Shown one piece after another: positions 25,232-35,190 of a stretch of DNA of 53,053 nt. The stretch covers positions 1 through 53,053 of the forward strand of contig CADAXQ010000008.1 in the NCBI GenBank assembly GCA_902791935.1, in the 5' to 3' direction. The stretch is from an uncultured Erysipelotrichaceae bacterium. Lineage in GTDB: Bacteria > Bacillota_I > Bacilli_A > RFN20 > CAG-826. How positions within the stretch are numbered: position 1 is the first letter of the stretch; each line of letters opens with the position of its first letter. The position numbers and the translations under genes were made by a program. A model generated the notes under the pieces. The model was given only the letters and a program-made list of their open reading frames with translations. It was not told the DNA's origin and searched no databases.

Positions 25232-28078
25232 TTATTTTTTGTTCTTTTTGTGCTTTTTCACCAAGACAACGCTCAAAACAGCAGCAAGAACAACGGCCAC
25301 ACTGCCAATCGTAATGCCAACGATTGCACCAGTGCTCAAGCCCTTCTTGGCGGGTTTGTCTGGCGTCGGTGTCGGCGTGGGTTCTTCAGACGAGCTCGGA
25401 ACATCTTCGCTAGAAGACGGAACATCCGGTTCGGTAACCGTAACTGTGATCGTCTTGGTTAATGTCTTGGACGGATCGTCATCATCGACCCAGTTGGCAG
25501 TCACAGTGCAAGTGCCAGCCTTTAAACCAGTGATATTGCCAGAGGCGGCAACTTTCGCAATCGTAGGATCGCTGGAAACAAACGTAAGCGTGCCGCTCGT
25601 CGCTCCTTCCGGTCCACGGCTGATGCCACTACGAACGGTTTTGCCCACTTCGACAGTGACCGAATCAGATTTCGCTACCAGTTCCGTTGTGGCCACATAA
25701 GAAGTCCAACCAGCTTGCCCATAGCGATAAGTGATATCTTTAGAGAATTTCCCTTCGATAATTTGCTCCCCGGTTCCTTCAACCGGTTTGCTTGCGCCAC
25801 CCGGATCAGCAACGTTGCCCGTCCACTTGTAGTAGCCAGTGCCAGCCGAAATGGTGATCTTGTCACCCTTTTGATAAAGGGTTTCATAATTGTCTTTGTT
25901 GACAATCTTCTCACCATCTTTGTAATTGAATTCTGGGAACAAGGCGATCTGCGCGCCTAAGACATAAGCCGAGAAGCTCACCTTTGTCCCGTCTTTGTGT
26001 GTCCAAGAGATGTGGTCTTGATAGTATTGAGAAGTAGCATCGTCAGTGAAATTGGCAGTGTTCGTCGCGGTTTGATCGCATTCGATGAAAACACAATAGT
26101 CAAACCAGTCAACGATGGCCACTTCTTTTACTTTCTCTTCTGCGTATTCATAGACTTTGACTTGAACCGTAGCGGTATAGGTGGTTTCGTCCACTTTGTA
26201 GCCTACATCGACGCTCAAATCAGCCGCTTTGCTGGTGTCAATCGTCGCAGCAACAAAGTTATTAGCGTCTAAATCGAATTCCGGAGAGAGCGAGTCATCT
26301 TCAAAAACAAATTTGCCTTTGGTTGCGGATGGAACAAAGGAAGTATCGCTGCCAACCGCTCGATAATATGTTGCCGGGCCATCGACAAACGCGATTCCTT
26401 TAATCGCTTTTGCTGGGGTAACAGTGAGATCTAATGTTTTCTCGACATCGCCCATTTTTGCATGGATGGTGACATTGCCTTCGGCAACCCCCGTCACAAC
26501 GCCTTGGTTAGAAACCGTAGCAATCGCACTGTCGGAAGAGCTCCATTCAATAACGCCATAAGCATCTTCAGGAGTATAGGTAACAGTGAGATCTAACTCG
26601 CCGCCCACCGAAAGATAGCTACGTGGCGCAGAAATGGAGAAATCCGTTGCGTCTATTGTCCAAGGAGTAAAGGATTTTGTTGCCGCCGAATAGACCAAAC
26701 GGCGATCGGCTTTAAGTTCTTGGATGGCATAGAACCCGCCGTCGCCAACAGGAGCGTGGTTCCCGTCAGCGGTACCAGAGTATTGATAAATCCGTAAGCC
26801 CTGTTTCAGCGTAACGACATCGTTAGCGCTTGGCGAATAATTGCCATAAACGATGTAACGAGCGCCACCAAGGTTTTTAACGCCGGTAACGTCCATGGGT
26901 TCGCCATTGACCAAGATATGTTCTTTTACCTTGGCCACCAAGTCAGCGGGAAGGTTGACATATTGTGCTCTATCGTAAGTGGTGCCGATGCAAATTTGGA
27001 ATGCACCACCCCACCCGGTATTATCGGCACCAGCTAAAGCACCATCTGCGTTCCAGTCAATGGCAGTCAGCGCATCGATTGAAATGGTCAACGTATCCGT
27101 GCAGCCGTCTACCGTTAAAGTCAATGGGTATTGACCGATGGTTTCTGCATCCACTTCACCCGAGAACATGTCCGCGGTCAAAACAATGTCCGCTTCCGTG
27201 TTATCGTCAAAAACTTTTTTGGCGTGAATGTCACTAAGCCAAAGCTTCCAGTCATTTCCTTGCCCTACATGTAATGTTTTGTTCTCGTTAGTAATCCGAA
27301 TGCTGGTAACTGTTTTCGTGGCAGCGCAATGAACCGTCATTGAAGCAGACAAACCATTACAATAAGCAGTAATGGTAACGTCCCCTGCTCCTAAAGCCGA
27401 GACTAAACCATTTGCATCAACGGTGGCGATGGTTTCGTCACTGGACTTATAGAAAACAAGCGGGTTTTCTTCCGTGGTTTCCACTTCGGGCACGATTTGA
27501 TAAGTATCACCTACCGCGACATCTTGTTTCGTAGCGGAAAGCTTGAAAGAAGTTGGAGCGACGAAGGGGGTCCACTCTCCTAATCCGCCATTTTCCAGTT
27601 TGCAAATGAATTTTTGCTCATTCGTGAAATGAAGGTTGATATCTTTGGTGTCATCCGAATTATCGCCAGCAAAAGAAGTATCAGCCGGGATATCAAAAAT
27701 ATAACCCTTTACATCGATGCTGTTGTAATTGAAGAACACCTTTTGCCCATAGTTAAAGAAATTGGTGATGTTTTGAGCATTGCCATAAGGGTCTGTCAAA
27801 GTGAAGTAATGGTTATAAGAATAAGCTGTTTGTCCAGCCGCCCAAACGGATTGATCCACCAATGCCGGACTGGTTTCAAAACCAATGGCTTTGAAATTCC
27901 AGTCACCCCCATCAAAGTTCTCAACTTTGGCAATGTTGGATTCTGTTTGTGCTGCTGTGTTATCCGCAAAAACGCCAGTCATGTTGGCCGCGCTCGTTAC
28001 TGAACTTAAGGCGACCATCTCCACGACGGATGATGCCGCTAACGTGAGGAGGAATAATTTTGTTACTTTTTTCATCAT
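25232..28078 (-). CDS. Large surface protein with Big2 domains and C-terminal membrane anchor
   Basis: 948 residues. A signal peptide (MMKKVTKLFLLTLAASS...) is followed by an N-terminal domain with FNYNSIDVKGYIFDIP. Bacterial Ig-like (Big2) domains lie near residues 175-250 (IATVDANGLVSALGAGDVTI), 480-555 (IATVSNQGVVTGVAEGNVTI) and 800-885 (IAKVAASGNITGLKAGTCTV), plus an Ig-like segment near 255-335. Two unassigned domains share features such as YYKWTG and YQYSGT. A Ser/Glu/Pro/Thr linker leads to a membrane helix and a Lys-rich tail (KKHKKNKK), so the protein is membrane-anchored, not sortase-linked. AGGA lies 8 nt before the ATG. From context it probably binds glycan at the surface. Confidence 0.85.
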   Translation of the reverse strand: MMKKVTKLFLLTLAASSVVEMVALSSVTSAANMTGVFADNTAAQTESNIAKVENFDGGDWNFKAIGFETSPALVDQSVWAAGQTAYSYNHYFTLTDPYGNAQNITNFFNYGQKVFFNYNSIDVKGYIFDIPADTSFAGDNSDDTKDINLHFTNEQKFICKLENGGLGEWTPFVAPTSFKLSATKQDVAVGDTYQIVPEVETTEENPLVFYKSSDETIATVDANGLVSALGAGDVTITAYCNGLSASMTVHCAATKTVTSIRITNENKTLHVGQGNDWKLWLSDIHAKKVFDDNTEADIVLTADMFSGEVDAETIGQYPLTLTVDGCTDTLTISIDALTAIDWNADGALAGADNTGWGGAFQICIGTTYDRAQYVNLPADLVAKVKEHILVNGEPMDVTGVKNLGGARYIVYGNYSPSANDVVTLKQGLRIYQYSGTADGNHAPVGDGGFYAIQELKADRRLVYSAATKSFTPWTIDATDFSISAPRSYLSVGGELDLTVTYTPEDAYGVIEWSSSDSAIATVSNQGVVTGVAEGNVTIHAKMGDVEKTLDLTVTPAKAIKGIAFVDGPATYYRAVGSDTSFVPSATKGKFVFEDDSLSPEFDLDANNFVAATIDTSKAADLSVDVGYKVDETTYTATVQVKVYEYAEEKVKEVAIVDWFDYCVFIECDQTATNTANFTDDATSQYYQDHISWTHKDGTKVSFSAYVLGAQIALFPEFNYKDGEKIVNKDNYETLYQKGDKITISAGTGYYKWTGNVADPGGASKPVEGTGEQIIEGKFSKDITYRYGQAGWTSYVATTELVAKSDSVTVEVGKTVRSGISRGPEGATSGTLTFVSSDPTIAKVAASGNITGLKAGTCTVTANWVDDDDPSKTLTKTITVTVTEPDVPSSSEDVPSSSEEPTPTPTPDKPAKKGLSTGAIVGITIGSVAVVLAAVLSVVLVKKHKKNKK

Positions 28079-28189
28079 TGAATTTGTCCTTTCGATTCAA
28101 AATGTTTTTCCGCAAACCACCTACGGGATGGCGGCCGTTTGTTTTTTGTTTGTGTTTCGCTATAACCTCCTTTTTATTGATATGAATTT

Positions 28190-30076
28190 TTAATATCCAA
28201 ATCCAAGTCTTCCGATAGGAGCAACATCGCCAGAGACGTAATAATCTAATTCGTCTTCTGGCTTAGAAACGGAATCCGCCCACTTGAAAGACAATCCTTC
28301 TTTGTCTTGATAGCCGACAAGGCTCTTTTTCACTGCTAATTGCATGACGTTCTTTTGCACGTCAACGGACGCCGATCCGACTTTTTCGAAGACGTAACCG
28401 CCCGTGCTCTTTTCCACGGAACCATTTCCATCACGATTAATCACATATTGGAAACCCATGAAGCCTTCTTCATCATTGGTTCTTAAGAAAAGATTCATGT
28501 AGTTATTTTTGTTGTCGTAAGAAGTAATCGGGTCAACGGTTTCCACCCGGAAATAGAGATTTTCGTCATCTTGGGTGACTTGCATTTTGACAAAATCGTT
28601 TCTCCCCGAATGATCAACATAACGATCCGTACTATGGAGAACGCAATTTTTAAAATCGCGCTTCGCTGGATCTCCTTCTAAATCTTGATACGAGGGAAGC
28701 CCTTCCCATTGTTTCTCATCAAACGAATGAATATCGATCGACCGTTTTTCTTTGGCGTAGCGAACATAATCCGTCATCTTCAAACGGCGAATGTTTTCGA
28801 TTAATTGCAAATAACCAGAATCGCCTAACTTTCCTCGCTCAGGTTCTAAATCACGAGAATATTCTTCGGAATAAACATCGACAAAAGAGCTGCGTTTCAC
28901 GCCATCAAGCGTCATCTCGCCTTTCATTGCCATCCATTCGTTCCAGCCTGTGCAAAGGTAATAATCGATTTGATCCTGTCTTTCGATTGCGCTATCCCAC
29001 ATGGTTTGGAAACTTCTGCCTGCTGTCCAGTCTTCTTCTTTTTGCCCATTAGAGCCAGGAATATACCCTCGTGAACATTCGGGGTCTTCCGAAGAAACGG
29101 AAATGACACGATGAGAATGTTGGGCAACCGGGATACTGACCGCACGGGTTTGAGTATGAATCGGTTGCGGATATTCCCATGTCATCCAAGGGATAGAGTT
29201 GTCATTATGAACGCCATTCGGCCATTCCGATTCACGAATATCGAAAAATTCATACATGGCGTTGGAAATCGGCGCTGCCGAAGGCTGATTAGGCCGATAA
29301 CGCGTTTCATCGCTTGCCTGCGCGTTATTTTCGGTGATGCCGATAATTAATGGATTGAGCCCATCAATGGAAAACCAAAGCGAATCATAGGTCCCATCTT
29401 CGTAAAAGGAGCGATAAATGGAATCCACCGTCTTTGCAGAATAACTATTGGTATAGAAAGCAAGTTTTGGCACTGGATAGCCTTTTTGCTGGTAAGAAAG
29501 CCAAATGTCTAGAAGATTTTTCGTTGCTTCAGGGTAAAGAACGCTATTCGTGGCGTCGAAAATCAAATAATCCACGTCAGCAAGCAAGAACATCTCTAAA
29601 TGCTTCTTAATGACGTAGGGATCTGCGCTATGGTAATAGCCAAATAATGGTTCACCCCAATAATGGAATGCGTTTTTCGGGGATTCCGGATAATCATCGG
29701 CGCTTTCGGCTTTCATCTTTCCATCGGGCGTGGCCAAAAGTTTAGTGATGTCATAAATGCCTGTTTCATGGGAACCGTGCCACAAACTATAGAACAGTCC
29801 AACGTACTTTTTGGTCGTTTTGAAATTGTCTTGCCGACTGATCTTTCGACCGTGCGTATCCGTACCCTCTAAACTCAAAATCGAATATTCAAGTGGCGTA
29901 AGATTGCGCTCATCGCGTGGTAAGCTTGGATCGTCATAGCGAACGTTAGGATCATTTTGTGAGGATGAATTGTTGCCCATGTTAGAATCTCCTGTTGTCG
30001 GGTTGCCACAGCTAGCGCAAATGGCTAGGAGGCACAGAATCGGAAATGAGAATTTTTGTTTAATAGCCGTATTCAT
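28190..30076 (-). CDS. GH71/GH99-like glycan-active lipoprotein (copy A)
   Basis: A 628-residue lipoprotein with signal peptide and lipobox ending CASC, then a Ser/Asn-rich linker. The catalytic part looks like a TIM barrel of the GH71/GH99-like type: KKYVGLFYSLWHGSHETGIYD, LFGYYHSADPYVIKKHLEMF, DYLIFDATNS and TGWNEWMAM near residues 374-382, where the Glu is the likely catalytic acid. About residues 480-628 form a beta-sandwich resembling CBM9/DOMON modules (DDENLYFRVETVDPITSYD to DYYVSGDVAPIGRLGFGY). It is about 40 percent alike by eye to copy B, and its start overlaps the end of copy B by 17 bp, so the two are translationally coupled. The substrate is not known; GH99 acts on alpha-mannosides. 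Confidence 0.72.
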   Translation of the reverse strand: MNTAIKQKFSFPILCLLAICASCGNPTTGDSNMGNNSSSQNDPNVRYDDPSLPRDERNLTPLEYSILSLEGTDTHGRKISRQDNFKTTKKYVGLFYSLWHGSHETGIYDITKLLATPDGKMKAESADDYPESPKNAFHYWGEPLFGYYHSADPYVIKKHLEMFLLADVDYLIFDATNSVLYPEATKNLLDIWLSYQQKGYPVPKLAFYTNSYSAKTVDSIYRSFYEDGTYDSLWFSIDGLNPLIIGITENNAQASDETRYRPNQPSAAPISNAMYEFFDIRESEWPNGVHNDNSIPWMTWEYPQPIHTQTRAVSIPVAQHSHRVISVSSEDPECSRGYIPGSNGQKEEDWTAGRSFQTMWDSAIERQDQIDYYLCTGWNEWMAMKGEMTLDGVKRSSFVDVYSEEYSRDLEPERGKLGDSGYLQLIENIRRLKMTDYVRYAKEKRSIDIHSFDEKQWEGLPSYQDLEGDPAKRDFKNCVLHSTDRYVDHSGRNDFVKMQVTQDDENLYFRVETVDPITSYDNKNNYMNLFLRTNDEEGFMGFQYVINRDGNGSVEKSTGGYVFEKVGSASVDVQKNVMQLAVKKSLVGYQDKEGLSFKWADSVSKPEDELDYYVSGDVAPIGRLGFGY

Positions 30077-31886
30077 AACTCATTCTCCCGAGCGGAGCAG
30101 AATCACCGCTCACGTAATAATCCATGATGTTGTCATCTTTTGTGACGTTATCCATGGCTTTAAAAGCAATGTGGACGTCGTCTTTCGTTTTGCCGATGAG
30201 GCCAAGTGGTAAAGCGAACGTAATCACATTGTTTGAAACTTTGTAATCGCAGTCCCCCACTTTCTGCCAAGCGTTATGTTCAAATTTCTCAACGGAGCAA
30301 CGCGTTCCTTCCCGGGAGCGGTTCAAACGATAATCGTAGTTGTTCCCGAATTTCTCATCTTCTTGATAGCTATTCAAAAGCAGGTTCATCCATTTTTGAT
30401 CGGAGGCATCTGGCGTTGTGATGGCGTCTTTCGTCTCCACGTAGAAATAAAGCTTGCTTGCGTCATGAGCGACTTTTACTTTCGTGATGTCGTTTCGAGC
30501 CGAATTGTCTGTATAAACGCCTGTTCCCTCTTTTACGCAATCACGAAAATTGCGGACGATGGTGTCGCCTTCGAAATCTAAATAGCTGTTTTTAACGTTA
30601 TCCCAGCTCGATAAATTGTTCTCGTCGATCGCTGTTTCTGGATAAAGATAACGTGGCGCTTCTTCAAACTTGAATGACCGGATATTGCGTGCCAATTGAA
30701 GATAGAAATTATCACCCAAAAGTCCATCTTCCATCTCACAGTCACGCGAATATTCTTCGTCGTATTCATCGCAGAAAATCACTTTTCCGTTAGAAACCTG
30801 TTTGATGGCCATCCATTCATTCCAAGCGGTGACGAAAACATTTTTGACTTCGCCTGTTTCCTCATCGGGATGAAGCGCGGTCTTCCATTGTGACTCGAAA
30901 TTCAAACCCTCTTTGAAACGGGAGGAATCTTCACTCATCGTAGAGAATTCGAAACCGCGTCCCCAGCTGGTCTCTGGGTCAGCCATGTTATAGCCGGGGC
31001 CTTGGGCAACGGAAACGGACATGATGCCGTGATAATTGTTTTGTGGATAAGTCCAATCTTGCCAAGGAAACCCTTGATTCAATTTGGGTGATTGATCTGG
31101 CCATTGCGCTTCTTTGAGGAAAAAGAATTCGTCAAAACGCTGATATTGCTCATTGGTAAAATCAGCCGTGTTGGCGACCATCATCGGCTTATTGTCAATG
31201 GTGTACCAAAGCGATTTAAATTCTGGATGATCGCGGTAGTAAAAGCCATAAATTGTCTCCACTGTTTTGCTGGAGCTAGAATTGCAATAGAAAGCAAGTT
31301 TGGGCACTTTCCATCCTTGTTTTTGATAAGTTAGAAAAATGTTACTTAACGCAATAACGACATTGTTATAAGTGACGGAATTCGTGGTGTCGAACACCAG
31401 ATAATCAATGCCAGCTTGCACGAAGAGCTCAAGGTGACGCGCAATCACAAACGGATCCGCAGAGTTGTAATATCCATATAATGGTTTGCCCCATTTGTGG
31501 AAAACACCGTTAGGCGAGGCAGAACTGCCGTTCGGATCTAATGGCGAATCCGGTGAGTCTTTCAAAAGCTGAGTGATGTCATAAATGCCATTCTCATGGG
31601 CCCCTTGCCACAAAAAGTAGAACAGCCCGACTTCTTTTCCATTTTCTTTCTTGGTGGCTTTGAACGTTCGACCAAAAGCGTCCGTTCCCGTCAAACTGTT
31701 TAACGTATAGGCAAAATCATCGAGATTACGGTCATCGGTAACCGGCAATAATGGTTGAGAAGAAATATCCTTGCTTGCGCTGCCTTCTGTAGATTGGTTA
31801 GAAGAGGTAGATGGGCCGCAAGAAACAAGCAGCAAAGTTCCCAAAGAGAACCAGAAGGAGATTTTAGTGAAATTCTTTCGCGACAT
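30060..31886 (-). CDS. GH71/GH99-like glycan-active lipoprotein (copy B)
   Basis: A 608-residue lipoprotein (lipobox LVSC) and tandem paralogue of copy A. It shares KEVGLFYFLWQGAHENGIYDI, LYGYYNSADPFVIARHLELF, DYLVFDTTNS and TAWNEWMAI near residues 351-359, and the same C-terminal module (ASKLYFYVETKDAITTPD to DYYVSGDSAPLGRMSYEYGY). The gap to the upstream permease is 3 bp, firmly placing both lipoproteins in the transporter operon. They are probably outside the cell, cutting a polymer into oligosaccharides for the ABC importer. The family call rests on motif resemblance and is moderate. Confidence 0.72.
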   Translation of the reverse strand: MSRKNFTKISFWFSLGTLLLVSCGPSTSSNQSTEGSASKDISSQPLLPVTDDRNLDDFAYTLNSLTGTDAFGRTFKATKKENGKEVGLFYFLWQGAHENGIYDITQLLKDSPDSPLDPNGSSASPNGVFHKWGKPLYGYYNSADPFVIARHLELFVQAGIDYLVFDTTNSVTYNNVVIALSNIFLTYQKQGWKVPKLAFYCNSSSSKTVETIYGFYYRDHPEFKSLWYTIDNKPMMVANTADFTNEQYQRFDEFFFLKEAQWPDQSPKLNQGFPWQDWTYPQNNYHGIMSVSVAQGPGYNMADPETSWGRGFEFSTMSEDSSRFKEGLNFESQWKTALHPDEETGEVKNVFVTAWNEWMAIKQVSNGKVIFCDEYDEEYSRDCEMEDGLLGDNFYLQLARNIRSFKFEEAPRYLYPETAIDENNLSSWDNVKNSYLDFEGDTIVRNFRDCVKEGTGVYTDNSARNDITKVKVAHDASKLYFYVETKDAITTPDASDQKWMNLLLNSYQEDEKFGNNYDYRLNRSREGTRCSVEKFEHNAWQKVGDCDYKVSNNVITFALPLGLIGKTKDDVHIAFKAMDNVTKDDNIMDYYVSGDSAPLGRMSYEYGY

Positions 31887-31889
31887 AAT

Positions 31890-32798
31890 CTATCCTTTCA
31901 AACCAGAAGTCACGGTGCTATCGGTTAATTCACGTTGGAAGATAACGAAGATGATGGCCGGAATAATTGTCATGAAGACACCGCCAGCCATACGAATGTT
32001 TGCTAAGTCAGCCGCAACATCGCCTTCGGTGAAGTTCTTAAAGAGAATGTAGGCAAAGGTATAAGGGGCATCGGCAGAAGACATGTAAAGCAATGGTCCA
32101 TAGTAGTCGCTCCAGGTGGCTACGAAGACATTCACCATGATGTAAATCAAAATGGTCCGGCAATTTGGCATAACAATCTGCCAATACATGCGGAAATAAC
32201 CGCATCCGTCAATTTTCGCCGCATCGATAAGTTCATTTGGAATGCCCATCATATACTGGCGGATAAGGAAGATATAAAGCGCGCCGCCGCCAAAAAGATT
32301 AGGGATGGTGAAAGGCAGCAACGTATTCAGCCACCCAATCTTGGAATAAATCACATATAAAGGGATTTGCGTCACAATCCCCGGCAACATGATGGTAAGC
32401 ATCATGGCCGCAAAAACGATGTTCTTGCCTTTAAAGTGAAGCTTAGCAAAGGCAAAGGCAGCCATAGAAGCAGAGATCGGAATAGCAATGATGTTGAAAA
32501 CGATGATGATCATCGTGTTGCCAAGCGCTTGACCGAACGTGTGGCCTTGAACGTTGGTCGTGAACAAGCGAACGTAATTCTTCCATTGAAGTTGTGAGAA
32601 ATCAGGAAAGAACGGAACCTTTGGGTCAATCACCATGGAAGAGGTCATTAATGATTTGTTCAACATGAACACATAGGGGAAAAGTAAGATCACGGCAATG
32701 ATTGTCATGAGCAGGAAGAGAGCAGAAACCTTTGCTCCATTCCAAATTTTGAGCTGCGTGTCTTGGTTTCGCCGAGCGATTTGTTTTTCTTTACTCAT
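31890..32798 (-). CDS. Sugar ABC transporter permease, MalG/LacG-like
   Basis: A 302-residue inner-membrane permease with six predicted helices and the EAA loop ELIDAAKIDGCGYFRMYWQIVMPNCR in the last third, which docks the ATPase. I choose ATG 32798 because GGAG lies 7 nt upstream; the frame is open to 32822 without support. The gap to the first permease is 2 bp. No ABC ATPase gene is in the locus, so a shared MsmK/UgpC-type ATPase encoded elsewhere is expected, as in many Bacillota. Confidence 0.92.
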   Translation of the reverse strand: MSKEKQIARRNQDTQLKIWNGAKVSALFLLMTIIAVILLFPYVFMLNKSLMTSSMVIDPKVPFFPDFSQLQWKNYVRLFTTNVQGHTFGQALGNTMIIIVFNIIAIPISASMAAFAFAKLHFKGKNIVFAAMMLTIMLPGIVTQIPLYVIYSKIGWLNTLLPFTIPNLFGGGALYIFLIRQYMMGIPNELIDAAKIDGCGYFRMYWQIVMPNCRTILIYIMVNVFVATWSDYYGPLLYMSSADAPYTFAYILFKNFTEGDVAADLANIRMAGGVFMTIIPAIIFVIFQRELTDSTVTSGLKG

Positions 32799-32800
32799 GC

Positions 32801-33730
32801 TTATTCTCCATACACGACCCATTTGCTGGTCTTAAATAACAATAGCGTTAAAGCGCTGATGACAAGGCAAAGAACCCAGGACAATGCGCACGCATAGCCA
32901 AGGTTCCCATCCTTAAAGGCGGTGAACCAAATCTTGACGCCATAGAGATAAAGCGAATCGTCAATGCCACGACCACTGCGCGTAGCAATGACAAGGGTGC
33001 CGTTATATTGCAAACTGCCAATCACCGATGTGACCAGATTAAAGAAGATAATAGGAGTCGACATCGGAATCGTGATGTGTGTGAAACGTTGCCAGCCATT
33101 GGCGCCGTCAATTTTTGCCGCTTCATAGAGTGAAGGCGAAATGCCCTTAAAAGCGCTCAGCCATAAAATCATTCCGCCGCCAACGCCCCAGATACCCATG
33201 AGTAACAACGAGAACATTGCCGTGCTTGCTTCGCTAAAGAACGGGAAGGCAGGTAGCCCGATCGCCTGTAACATGCGGTTGAAAATACCATACGTGTTAT
33301 CGGTCATATCCAGCCAAAGCAAACCATTTACAACACCAGGAATCACGCAAGGAAAATAATAAAGAACACGGAAAACCTTGGTGAAGCGATAGTTATTGTT
33401 GACAAGCCACGCCAACAAATAAGAAAGAATCAAATTGAGAGGAATGGAAACGCAAGTGTAAATCAGCGTGTTTGCCCAAACTTTGCCCATTTCTTTATCG
33501 TGGAACATATGAATAAAGTTCCCGAATCCGATAAAGCGATTCACCGTAAAACCGTCATAATCCTTAAAGGCCCAAACAATAGAGCACAAGATCGGAAGCA
33601 GAGTGAAAAAGAGCAACCCGATAACCAATGGTGAAACAAAGAGCCAACCGGCAATTGCTTCTTGCCTGGTGAATTGATTCGTCTTTCGCCGATGTCTAGG
33701 CGATAGTGCGCTTAAAAGGGCTTTTTCCAT
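32801..33730 (-). CDS. Sugar ABC transporter permease, MalF/UgpA-like
   Basis: A 309-residue permease, partner of the downstream MalG-like protein. It has six membrane helices (AGWLFVSPLVIGLLFFTLLP first) and the EAA loop SLYEAAKIDGANGWQRFTHI. I choose ATG 33730, with AAAGGAG about 10 nt upstream. The longer open frame to 33844 overlaps the end of the binding-protein gene and is not needed. It lies 34 bp after the binding-protein gene. Confidence 0.92.
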   Translation of the reverse strand: MEKALLSALSPRHRRKTNQFTRQEAIAGWLFVSPLVIGLLFFTLLPILCSIVWAFKDYDGFTVNRFIGFGNFIHMFHDKEMGKVWANTLIYTCVSIPLNLILSYLLAWLVNNNYRFTKVFRVLYYFPCVIPGVVNGLLWLDMTDNTYGIFNRMLQAIGLPAFPFFSEASTAMFSLLLMGIWGVGGGMILWLSAFKGISPSLYEAAKIDGANGWQRFTHITIPMSTPIIFFNLVTSVIGSLQYNGTLVIATRSGRGIDDSLYLYGVKIWFTAFKDGNLGYACALSWVLCLVISALTLLLFKTSKWVVYGE

Positions 33731-33764
33731 TGGCAAGTCACTCCTTTGATGTAAAATGGGCGTT

Positions 33765-35159
33765 TTATTGGCCCATTGCAGACTTAAAGTTGCTGACGGC
33801 GCTCGTAACAACGGCGTCAACGGTTTTGCGAGCTTGTGAGGCATCCATCAAGAAGTCTTGGAAAGCAAGCTGCAAACGAGACATGTACTTAATATCGGCG
33901 CGGGACAGATATTCTTCTGTAATCTTATATTCATCATTTTTCAGATATGCGCCAAGGTTTTTGTCTGTGTAACCCTCGCCCCACTTCTCTTTGGTAAAGT
34001 CGTCCATGTCCGAACGAATGGGAGCAAGATTTAATCCACCTTCAGCCATATATTCTTGTCCTTCTCTGCTGACCAAATATTGTAAGAATTTCCAAGCGAT
34101 TTTCTTATTGGCCGATTTCTTATTGATCGTATAACCGGCGATGCCAGCACCGACTTTTGGCGAATGATTCGCTTCAATTAAAGGCAGCGTAACCAAATCA
34201 ACATTGCCTTTGATATTCGCTTTGGTATCGTAATGGGAGATAGAGGCCGATTGGAAGCAGAATGGGGTTGTACCGAATTCAAAGGAGGAGCCCGATGTAA
34301 CGCCTGCGCGGACAATATATCCTTTGTCGGTGATGTCACGAATTTCCTTGATCATGTCCCGCGTTCCTTGAGAATCGATGACAACCTCGCCTTTTTCGTT
34401 CAATACATCCGCCCCATAAGAACGAAGCATGGGATATCCAACAGAACCCCAACCAGTCAAATACATATCGCAGGCATAATTGCCATCGGCGTTGCCTTGG
34501 CTTCTGAGATGTTCCATCCACGATTCGCAAACTGATTTGAAATCGTCCCATGTCCACCCATCTTTAATCTTACTCATGTCGATATTGGCATCTTGCAGCA
34601 ACTTCTTGTTGTAGAAGCAAACCACGGAGTCAGCCGAACGAGGCACAACATAGTGAACGCCATTAAGGCTTCCCATATCGAAATACGCTTTCCGATAATC
34701 GCTCCAATTCCAACGATTGGCTTTGGTTTCGGAAGAAATATATCCATCGAGAGGCTCGGCAATATCGTTTTTAATCAGATAAAGATATTCGGGGCTATTG
34801 GTCCAAACAATGTCGGCTAATTTACCAGACATTGCCATGTTACGAACGGTGGTTTCGTAGGAGGAAACAGAGGTATATTCCAATTTCAAAGAAGCGTTGG
34901 GATATTGTAGGGAGAAGCCTTCATCCCAGGCTGTCTTAATCATCGTTGTTTCATTATCGTTCCCAGAAGGAATTAAGATGTGAACTTCAGCGCTGATGTC
35001 ACTAGGAACATCGACATCGACATCAGAAATAGAAGCGGAAGCATCGGGATTGCCATCGGATTTGTTGGCATAAGGATCATCAACGTTGCAGCTGGTGATG
35101 CTTGCTGCAGCCGCTAAAGCGATGAGCGGAAGAGCAATGCGTTCAAATTTCTTCTTCAT
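33765..35159 (-). CDS. Extracellular sugar-binding lipoprotein (ABC transporter)
   Basis: A 464-residue family-1-type solute-binding protein. The signal peptide ends in lipobox SITSC. Typical features follow: VHILIPSGNDNETTMIKTAWDEGF, IVWTNSPEYLYLIKNDIAEPLDGYI, a hinge segment VVPRSADSVVCFYNKKLLQD, and the C-terminal KKIAWKFLQYLVSREGQEYMAEGG. It delivers an oligosaccharide to the two permeases that follow. I choose ATG 35159 (GAAGG 8 nt upstream); the in-frame extension to 35306 lies inside the SGNH gene. Confidence 0.92.
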   Translation of the reverse strand: MKKKFERIALPLIALAAAASITSCNVDDPYANKSDGNPDASASISDVDVDVPSDISAEVHILIPSGNDNETTMIKTAWDEGFSLQYPNASLKLEYTSVSSYETTVRNMAMSGKLADIVWTNSPEYLYLIKNDIAEPLDGYISSETKANRWNWSDYRKAYFDMGSLNGVHYVVPRSADSVVCFYNKKLLQDANIDMSKIKDGWTWDDFKSVCESWMEHLRSQGNADGNYACDMYLTGWGSVGYPMLRSYGADVLNEKGEVVIDSQGTRDMIKEIRDITDKGYIVRAGVTSGSSFEFGTTPFCFQSASISHYDTKANIKGNVDLVTLPLIEANHSPKVGAGIAGYTINKKSANKKIAWKFLQYLVSREGQEYMAEGGLNLAPIRSDMDDFTKEKWGEGYTDKNLGAYLKNDEYKITEEYLSRADIKYMSRLQLAFQDFLMDASQARKTVDAVVTSAVSNFKSAMGQ

Positions 35160-35190
35160 AACAAAAACCTTCTTTCCTTTATATTTATTT

